From a virus: a DNA stretch of 20,094 nucleotides. Location: positions 1 through 20,094 of the IMG/VR virus record IMGVR_UViG_3300038309_000134, one strand, 5' to 3'. Made by a program: the position numbers and the translations under genes. The notes beneath the pieces were generated by a model. It had not been told where the DNA came from. It did no database searches and saw only the letters and a program-made list of their open reading frames with translations. Below, piece by piece: positions 13,777-20,094 of this stretch. Within the stretch, counting starts at the first letter, position 1; the number at the start of each line of letters is the position of its first letter.

Positions 13777-16700
13777 AATAGAAGAGCGCGAACAACAGCT
13801 ATTAGAAGCGGCAAACCGAATGCGTCAGGCTCAAGCGCCTGTTGTAGTTAATATGCCAACTGATGTAAATGATGCGCTCGACCAAATGGACTCATGGAAT
13901 GAATTACATCCTGTGAAGCCTGTCACCTATACTCCGTTGCCTAAGAATGAGCTTGAACAGAAACCTGGAATTTTTGAGGGGATTGGCCACGAATGGTATG
14001 ACTGGTCATTGACCGGCGGCCTCATTAAAGATTATCAAAAATCAAAGGCCATCGCACAAAGCCCCATTAATGACTTAAACCCATCGAAAGATATAATCCC
14101 CTTAAATTGGAACTCGATGGATAATGAGGATTATTACAAACAAACGAGCCCTAAATATTGGGACTTGTTAAGAATGAGCCAAGGACCAGGCGACCAGCAA
14201 GCGAGATTTAATTATGCCCAAGACCAAATGGCTAAAGATGCTTATTACAAAAATGGCTCATTGATTCAAAAAATAATATCAAAAGGCATAGGCATACCAG
14301 CCGGATTCCTCATTGACTTACCAACGCTAATTCCATGGGCTCAGTCCATGAAGTACGCGAAACTTTCTGAAAATATCCTATACAATGCCCCAAAAGATTG
14401 GGCTTTAGTTGCAGGAATCACGGGCGCTGATGAGGCGCTCAAGTATGGCATTGACCCTGATCTAAGTATGAAAGATGCCGGAAATGCTGTCTTGTTTAAT
14501 TCCATAGCTGGCATGGCCATGCTTGGGGGTGCGCGAGGCTTAACTGCTGGTTGGGAAGGCTACAAGATGAAGAGGGCGCTTCCTAAAGCGCTTGAGCTTA
14601 ATAGTGAGGGGATAGGGGGCACGTACCAAGTTAATGCCAAGGGGGACATTACAGACGTAAATGCGGCTATTTCTAACTCTGATGCTTTATCGGCTGACAA
14701 GGTTTCAAATGCTGATTTATTCTATGGTTCACAACTTTCTAAGACGGGATTATTCTGGTTTCCTAAAGTTGGCAATATTTTCAAGCCGATATCACCCATA
14801 TTCAAAGGGCTATCTAGTGAAAGTCCGGTCATTAATCATTACACCAATGTTATGACTTCCCATGGAATTAATACCATCAATGGGAAAAAATACGTTCCTA
14901 ATCAACAATCTTTCCAAGATAAGATGTATGCAATGCAAGGGGATGCACAACAGTTCGGTGTATACACGGAAGGATTAAGAAAATCTTATAATGGCATTGA
15001 TTTATCGTTAGATGAGATGGAATCCCTAAAACACCTAGGCTCCTCCTTCAAGAAAACAGACCCAGCCGACCCCGCGTCTTTTGGATATCAAGTAGCCAAC
15101 TCAATCATCTTACAAGAAACGCATCAAACACCACAAGTTAATGAAGCCAAAACGATGTATGAAGATTTTACAAATAAATATTCCAATCGATACCTTAAGG
15201 CTTTTGGTAAAAATGAAAACATGTACAACATGTGGAATGATGAGGGTTATTTTGGACGTGTTTATAACCGTGAAAGCATTTCAAGAAACAAGCAAGAGTT
15301 TATTGACTGGGGAACTAACGAGATAACCGAATTAGATTCTATGATTGCGGACGTTGAGCGTCCTTTACGTGAAGCAGAGGAATCAATCGCACTTCATGAA
15401 AAACAAATTTTAAATGGTGTTGAGATTGAATCACATCGACAAATGCTTGAGGATGCTAAAGAACTTAAAAAGCTGGCGATTGAAAGCATTCAAGAAAACA
15501 TTGAAACACGTCCTGAATTAAGTATCTTGTTGGATGAGCCGCATTATCTAAACCGTGAAGATAGGTCTGGCTTAAAGAACTTTATGAAGCCTTTGGAAAA
15601 AGTACAAAAGGAATTAGCTGATACTAAGGCTTTATTGTCTGCCGTTAAAGGCCAGTATTCCAAGGTTAAATCCAAAATCACAAAGCCATCTAAGAAGAAA
15701 ACGGAAGCTGCTGTTAAAAAAGAGTATGACACCTTAAGGGCCAAACTTGATGAATTAGAGGCACAGATTAAACAACACCAGAAAACCACTGCTCAACATG
15801 AGCAAAAAATTCTTGATTTACAGTCCGATATGGCTGGAAAAGCTCAAGCGAAAGAAATACCTGATACATGGTATTACAAACACCCAGACACAGGATTTAT
15901 TCATTTTAGAGAATACAATAAACCTCCCAAGTTTAGACCTCTGTATCGTGATTTAGAACATAAGCAAGATGAAATGAATGGGCTATGGGAAAGTCTCATG
16001 AACTTGTCAGACGATGAGCTCGCAACTAAGTTTATGAATAACTTTACAGGCGTTGCAGAAAACAATCCTAATCGCGCACGCTCAGTGATGCTTAGAACAA
16101 AAAGCTTGTTGTCTGGTGGATGGCTTAAGACTGACTTGCCTGGAATGGCTCATAACTACGCCATGACTGTTGGAAAGGCCGCAGCCCGTGAAGAGTCGCT
16201 CTCACAGTTTAAAACGCGCTATGGAACGTCTACTGGGATTGATGGCGTATTTAAAGCGATGCGTGATGACCACAAAGCGCGGCTAAACAAATTACAAAAA
16301 CTTCCACCGGAAAAACGAAAGAAAGCGATACAGAAAGAAAACCGCCAATATGCTAAAGACCGAAGATTCATTGAGCGCTTTGATGATGCTTTAATGGGTG
16401 TTAAGTCTAATGATCGAGAAGTCGAACAATATACCACCATCCTGAAAAATTTAGCGGCAGGGTATAAACTCGGCTTCACCTTTTTATCTCAAGGAACGGA
16501 CACTGCTGGAATTGTATTTAAAAATGGCCCCCTGGCTTTTGTTAGGGATGGTTTTCTACCAGCCATTAAATCAATAAATGGGTTGATTAAATCGGAGTCT
16601 GGAAAGCGTTATAGAGCTTATGCTAGTGAAGCACATTTAGGGTTTGAAGGGTATCGAACCAATATGACTAAGAAGTATTACGGTTCCGATTCATATAACT

Positions 16701-17668
16701 CGATCACTCCCAACAGTAGTGCTGCAAAATACATTTCACAGTATGCCAACTCGTTTGCACATGCCACGTCCAAACTAACGGGAATGGATTTCATTGAGAA
16801 TTTTAACCGCTTCCAAACGGCTAATGTTGTTCAAAGTCGCATCATGAAGTGGATGGCACAAGCTGAAAAAGGAAACTTATCAAGCAATAATCGCCAAAAA
16901 TTATCCATGTTGGGTATTGAAGCTGACGAATGGGCGGCTGAATTTAACAAAGAATTTAAAACTCATGGGCGTAAAGGCATAGCTGGTGGCTACCAATCCT
17001 ATTATTACAATTGGGCAAACACCCAAGCCAAGAACAAAATGGGTAATGCAATTAATATGGCTGTTAATGGAACCATTATCAAGCGGCAAGTAGGTAATGA
17101 GCCTTTTGTGTTTTCTAATCCAATTATATCTATGGTAACTCAGTTCATGGGATGGGGATTTTCATCTTTCAATCGTTATACATTGCCTATGCTTCAAAAA
17201 GCTGACGCTAATATGGTTATTGGAACGATGGGGCTTGGGATGATGAGCGTTCTTGAAGAGGCTTCCAGAAAATGGGCAAGAGGTGAGGAAGTTGATTTAG
17301 ACTCAGATGAAATGTTAATTGCTGCCTTTTCAAATTCTGCGCCTTTTGTAATGCCTTACAAAGCAGCTATGCTTGCCAACACGTTCATTGAAAGTGATAC
17401 TCTTAATAAGCTTAAGAATGATAAACATAAAAATATTTTTCAATTAGGACTTGTTGGTGGGCCTGCGTTTGGATTTGTTAAAGATTTTGCTACCGCAGTT
17501 CATATGTTTGGTTCGGGGAAATTCAATCAAGATGGATTTAAAAAAGCCACTAAAATGATACCAGGAACCCAATGGTGGTGGACTTATCGCATGGCTGATA
17601 TGCTTAGGGAAAGTTTTACAGACGGACTTCCAAAAACTAAGCAAAATGCCCCTGGCTATTGGGAATAG
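13769..17668 (+). CDS. Large internal virion protein, T7 gp16-like, 1299 residues
   Basis: The length is close to T7 gp16 (1318), and it closes the gp14-gp15-gp16 series. Hydrophobic patches occur near residues 172-192 (GIGIPAGFLIDLPTLIPW) and 240-262. A motif of NDEGYFGRVYNRESI type at about 490-504 resembles a conserved spot in large podovirus virion proteins. A long charged coiled coil runs from about 512 to 700, and the C-terminal region (about 1110-1170) has QFMGWGFSSFNRYTLPMLQ in part, typical of the family. Unlike T7 gp16, the first 150 residues show no transglycosylase motif (no E-x-x-x-GLMQ). It should be ejected to span the inner membrane and help pull in DNA. The start overlaps the previous gene by eight bases; GGAG lies about 11 bases upstream. 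Confidence 0.72.
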   Translation: MDEIEEREQQLLEAANRMRQAQAPVVVNMPTDVNDALDQMDSWNELHPVKPVTYTPLPKNELEQKPGIFEGIGHEWYDWSLTGGLIKDYQKSKAIAQSPINDLNPSKDIIPLNWNSMDNEDYYKQTSPKYWDLLRMSQGPGDQQARFNYAQDQMAKDAYYKNGSLIQKIISKGIGIPAGFLIDLPTLIPWAQSMKYAKLSENILYNAPKDWALVAGITGADEALKYGIDPDLSMKDAGNAVLFNSIAGMAMLGGARGLTAGWEGYKMKRALPKALELNSEGIGGTYQVNAKGDITDVNAAISNSDALSADKVSNADLFYGSQLSKTGLFWFPKVGNIFKPISPIFKGLSSESPVINHYTNVMTSHGINTINGKKYVPNQQSFQDKMYAMQGDAQQFGVYTEGLRKSYNGIDLSLDEMESLKHLGSSFKKTDPADPASFGYQVANSIILQETHQTPQVNEAKTMYEDFTNKYSNRYLKAFGKNENMYNMWNDEGYFGRVYNRESISRNKQEFIDWGTNEITELDSMIADVERPLREAEESIALHEKQILNGVEIESHRQMLEDAKELKKLAIESIQENIETRPELSILLDEPHYLNREDRSGLKNFMKPLEKVQKELADTKALLSAVKGQYSKVKSKITKPSKKKTEAAVKKEYDTLRAKLDELEAQIKQHQKTTAQHEQKILDLQSDMAGKAQAKEIPDTWYYKHPDTGFIHFREYNKPPKFRPLYRDLEHKQDEMNGLWESLMNLSDDELATKFMNNFTGVAENNPNRARSVMLRTKSLLSGGWLKTDLPGMAHNYAMTVGKAAAREESLSQFKTRYGTSTGIDGVFKAMRDDHKARLNKLQKLPPEKRKKAIQKENRQYAKDRRFIERFDDALMGVKSNDREVEQYTTILKNLAAGYKLGFTFLSQGTDTAGIVFKNGPLAFVRDGFLPAIKSINGLIKSESGKRYRAYASEAHLGFEGYRTNMTKKYYGSDSYNSITPNSSAAKYISQYANSFAHATSKLTGMDFIENFNRFQTANVVQSRIMKWMAQAEKGNLSSNNRQKLSMLGIEADEWAAEFNKEFKTHGRKGIAGGYQSYYYNWANTQAKNKMGNAINMAVNGTIIKRQVGNEPFVFSNPIISMVTQFMGWGFSSFNRYTLPMLQKADANMVIGTMGLGMMSVLEEASRKWARGEEVDLDSDEMLIAAFSNSAPFVMPYKAAMLANTFIESDTLNKLKNDKHKNIFQLGLVGGPAFGFVKDFATAVHMFGSGKFNQDGFKKATKMIPGTQWWWTYRMADMLRESFTDGLPKTKQNAPGYWE

Positions 17669-17691
17669 TTTAATTTTTTCAAAGGACTGAA

Positions 17692-19671
17692 ATGAGCACA
17701 TCAACGCAAATTATTAGTGATGTACTACCAAAGACTCAAGCGATCGCTACGTCCGGCCAAACTGTTTTTGATACTGATTGGACGGCTGATGCTACTACCG
17801 ATATTTTGGTTTATGCCAGAGCTGATGGCGTAGAACCAGATGACGCGACTCAATTAGTTTCAAGTGCTGATTACACCGTTACGTTTGTAGGTACTACTTT
17901 AACCGTACGAGTAACCTTCTCAAGTGGTCGAACCCTTGATGATATTATTACAATCGTTCGAGATACGCCTTCCACGAGAGAAAACCTTTATACTAATACC
18001 AACTTTACCCCATCCATGCTAAATCAGGATTTTGGTATTCATACCTTAGTTGACCAACAAAACCAACTTTATGACCAAGCTCTTGCTCCTCATTATAATG
18101 TGTCAGCTACCATACAAGATTTTGATTTGGTCTTGCCTATACTTGGAGCTAATCAGATATGGGCTAAAAACAATGCTGATGATGAAATTATTGTCTATGA
18201 TGTTCCTGCTGGTGGAGGGCTTGCGCCTAACGATGCAACCTACATTTTACAAATAGCTAATTCAGAACTTGCTAATGCCCAAGCAATGGGCGCACTGGCT
18301 ACAGGATTCGTTTGGAATACAACAACTACCGGCGTTCAAGCTGTACGAACACTTACAGGAACCACTAACGAGATTGACGTTGCTAATGGTACGGGAGCTG
18401 GTGGAAATCCTACCTTTAGTATTGCAACAAACCCAACACTTCCAGGAACGGGGTATATGATACCGCCTAGTGGTACTACAGCCGAAAGACCTGGAGCACC
18501 TACTGATGGAATGGTTCGATACAATACCACCCTTAGTGCTTTAGAGGTTTATGAAGCAAGCGTTTGGGATCCACTTTCTGGCGGCGTTGTTGATTCAGTA
18601 GTAGGCACGGCCAATGAAATTGATGTTGATGCGACTGACCCAGCCAATCCAATCTTGAGCTTATCAGCAACGCTTGTGGCTCCTGGTACGGTGACAATTG
18701 GTGATTTATTAATCGATACCGATACGATAACCAATACGGTAACAGGTAGGAATATAACGCTCATACCTGACACTACTGGCGGAGTTGATATTTATGCGCC
18801 ACCAGCATCAGAAGTAAATGGTATTAATGTTAATGGTGTGACTTATGATACGGCATTTAGGGTTAATGACATTGGATTAGTAACCCCCGCTCAAGCAATT
18901 TTGCATCGGCATTCAACCACGCTTGCCCCTAATCTTTTGGGTGCGCGAACGAATAGTAATACAGACAGCCATGCCGCCGTAACCGCAGGGCAATCTACAT
19001 TAACAATACTTGGTGCTGGATGGACTGCAACTTCATATCAGCTTAACGCATCCATTGATTTAGCCATGGATACTACAGGCACAATTAGTGCCTCAAGTGC
19101 GCCTGGTAAGATTACATTTAATGTAACGCCTGATGGTGCTGTGATTCCAGCAGCAGCACTAACAATTACTAATGATAAAAAGGCCACGTTCGCCGGTGAT
19201 GTTGATTTTGGTTTAACTGATGGCGAGTTGTTGATTGGTAGCACGGGCCTTAGTGCTGTTAAAGCAAACCTTACGGCAGGGCCCGGTATATCAATCGCCA
19301 ATGCTGCTGGGGCTATAACTATATCGGGCACAGGCTCAGGTATTGGCTGGACTGAAGTTACAGGAACTACGCAAGCAATCACCACCGACAACGGTTATGT
19401 TGCAAACAATGTTGGGCTTGTAACCTTCACTTTGCCTGCCACTGCCGCCTTTGGTACGGTGATAAATATTGTCGGAAAAGGTGCGGGCGGCTGGCAGGTT
19501 GACCAGAATGCCGGACAGAATATCCAAATTGGTAGCGTGTCATCGACCGTGGGGGCCGGTGGTAGTATCGCATCAAGCAACCAATTTGATTCTATTGCGC
19601 TTGTTTGTACAACTGCCGATACCGTGTTTACTGCTATTACAGGGCCTCAAGGCAACATAACAATTGTTTAA
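17692..19671 (+). CDS. Tail fibre protein with T7-type N-terminal anchor, 659 residues
   Basis: Residues 1-125 match the T7 gp17-type tail-attachment domain: QTVFDTDWTADATTDILVY, a DYTVTFVGTTLTVRVTF strand pair, ITIVRDTPSTRENLY, and NQDFGIHTLVDQQNQLYDQA. The shaft follows, with two copies of a GT-x-NEIDV repeat (about 222-252 and 304-332), an SGTTAERPGAPTDGMVRYNT module (260-279), an ARTNSNTDSHAAVTAGQ beta domain (418-500), and a DGELLIGSTG stretch. The last 108 residues (from GWTEVTGTTQ, 552) are a tip common in phage fibres, with NGYVANN, FTLPATAAFG, VGKGAGGWQV and GAGGSIASSN. Trimers should bind the host surface. AAAGGA five bases before the ATG supports the start. Confidence 0.88.
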   Translation: MSTSTQIISDVLPKTQAIATSGQTVFDTDWTADATTDILVYARADGVEPDDATQLVSSADYTVTFVGTTLTVRVTFSSGRTLDDIITIVRDTPSTRENLYTNTNFTPSMLNQDFGIHTLVDQQNQLYDQALAPHYNVSATIQDFDLVLPILGANQIWAKNNADDEIIVYDVPAGGGLAPNDATYILQIANSELANAQAMGALATGFVWNTTTTGVQAVRTLTGTTNEIDVANGTGAGGNPTFSIATNPTLPGTGYMIPPSGTTAERPGAPTDGMVRYNTTLSALEVYEASVWDPLSGGVVDSVVGTANEIDVDATDPANPILSLSATLVAPGTVTIGDLLIDTDTITNTVTGRNITLIPDTTGGVDIYAPPASEVNGINVNGVTYDTAFRVNDIGLVTPAQAILHRHSTTLAPNLLGARTNSNTDSHAAVTAGQSTLTILGAGWTATSYQLNASIDLAMDTTGTISASSAPGKITFNVTPDGAVIPAAALTITNDKKATFAGDVDFGLTDGELLIGSTGLSAVKANLTAGPGISIANAAGAITISGTGSGIGWTEVTGTTQAITTDNGYVANNVGLVTFTLPATAAFGTVINIVGKGAGGWQVDQNAGQNIQIGSVSSTVGAGGSIASSNQFDSIALVCTTADTVFTAITGPQGNITIV

Positions 19672-19683
19672 GGAGATTGCAAA

Positions 19684-20094
19684 GTGGCAACAAACAATTC
19701 ACTGAATAACGATATAAAGACCGCAGTTGGTGATAGCTTAAATCTTGGCTCAAGTACCACAATTGATGGTTTTATTGATGACGATACGTTTGCCACTGCT
19801 AGTAATACCACGGGAGCAACAAGCGAAAGCATTAAAGCTTATGCTGATAGTCTTGTTGCTACTACTCCTAGTATCCAACAATTTTTAAGTGGTTCAGGGA
19901 CTTATACTACGCCAACAAGTCCAGCGCCTAAATATATAAGAGTTGTATTGGTTGGCGGTGGAGGCGGTGGTTCTGGTTCTGGTTCTGCAAGTGTTGGAAC
20001 CGGTGGAACAGGTGGAGATTCTACTTTTGGTACAACTTTACTTTCTGGAAGCGGTGGAGTTGGGGGTGTTGGTGGAGCTTCCAATGGAGGCGTT
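19684..20094 (+). CDS. Second adhesin with glycine-rich domain, GTG start (partial)
   Basis: The frame opens with GTG at 19684, eight bases after AAGGAG, a strong ribosome site that overlaps the preceding stop codon, and runs off the window (137 residues seen). The N-terminal part has DDDTFATAS and TSESIKAYADSLVAT (about 35-61), a connector common in phage fibre proteins. From residue 67 it reads FLSGSGTYTTP, then KYIRVVLVGGGGGG, and Gly/Ser-rich repeats (VGTGGTGGDSTFGTTLL), which is the glycine-rich domain found in phage tail adhesins. No T7-type anchor is seen, so it probably attaches to the fibre upstream or the nozzle. A short fibre or receptor-binding tip is inferred. Where it ends is unknown. 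Confidence 0.8.
   Translation, partial: MATNNSLNNDIKTAVGDSLNLGSSTTIDGFIDDDTFATASNTTGATSESIKAYADSLVATTPSIQQFLSGSGTYTTPTSPAPKYIRVVLVGGGGGGSGSGSASVGTGGTGGDSTFGTTLLSGSGGVGGVGGASNGGV

Noticed and set aside
15544-15789. Reverse-strand frame within the large core gene
   Set aside because: It is antisense to the Lys-rich coiled coil, and its Phe/Leu/Ser-rich product is the expected mirror of Lys/Glu codons.
1-20094. Integrase, attachment sites, CRISPR, tRNA or a defence system
   Set aside because: Both strands were read for these and nothing was seen; all well-supported genes fit virion, packaging, lysis-like or homing roles.

Overview
The window looks like the structural (late) module of a short-tailed double-stranded DNA phage: a podovirus, or a prophage or metagenomic contig of one. 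The order is portal, Bbp19-like protein, scaffold, major capsid, capsid-associated fibre, tail tubular A, tail tubular B, three internal (ejection) proteins, tail fibre, then a second adhesin. This combines the head gene order of BPP-1-like podoviruses with a T7-type tail and core set. No integrase, repressor, tRNA, CRISPR array or host gene is visible. The base composition is moderately AT-rich and Shine-Dalgarno signals are strong, which suits a Gram-negative bacterial host. The host cannot be named from the sequence.

Layout. Positions 1-646 hold the tail of an unidentified upstream gene and two small unknown plus-strand genes. Positions 643-1122 hold a lone minus-strand gene of a phage lysozyme-like family. 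A divergent control region (1123-1188) follows, then a putative small terminase or DNA-binding protein, an overlapping 52-residue gene, a small lysine-rich coiled-coil protein and the portal. Next come the Bbp19-like protein, the scaffold, a 168-base structured leader, and the capsid (4980-5810). The capsid-associated fibre (5853-6884) is followed by a minus-strand HNH/endonuclease VII gene that breaks up the late operon. Positions 7564-17668 are a compact tail and core operon, with genes touching or overlapping. Positions 17692-20094 hold the tail fibre and the start of a glycine-rich adhesin that runs off the window.

How it fits together. The portal, scaffold and capsid proteins build the procapsid, and the terminase loads DNA through the portal. 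Tail tubular proteins A and B extend the portal into the tail nozzle. The three core proteins, of 171, 858 and 1299 residues, are probably ejected to form the DNA conduit across the envelope. The fibre and Gly-rich protein would bind the host. The large core protein shows no lytic transglycosylase motif at its N-terminus, whereas T7 gp16 has one. The lysozyme-like activity may instead lie in the separate minus-strand gene.

Most unusual points: the capsid leader, with a palindrome over a promoter -35 box, a compact predicted three-way junction RNA and a second palindrome beside the ribosome site; a stem that may hide the start of the capsid-fibre gene; two reverse-strand genes that each end by sharing four bases with the preceding forward gene; a repeated beta-rich module within tail tubular protein B; and an overlapping 52-residue gene upstream of the portal.
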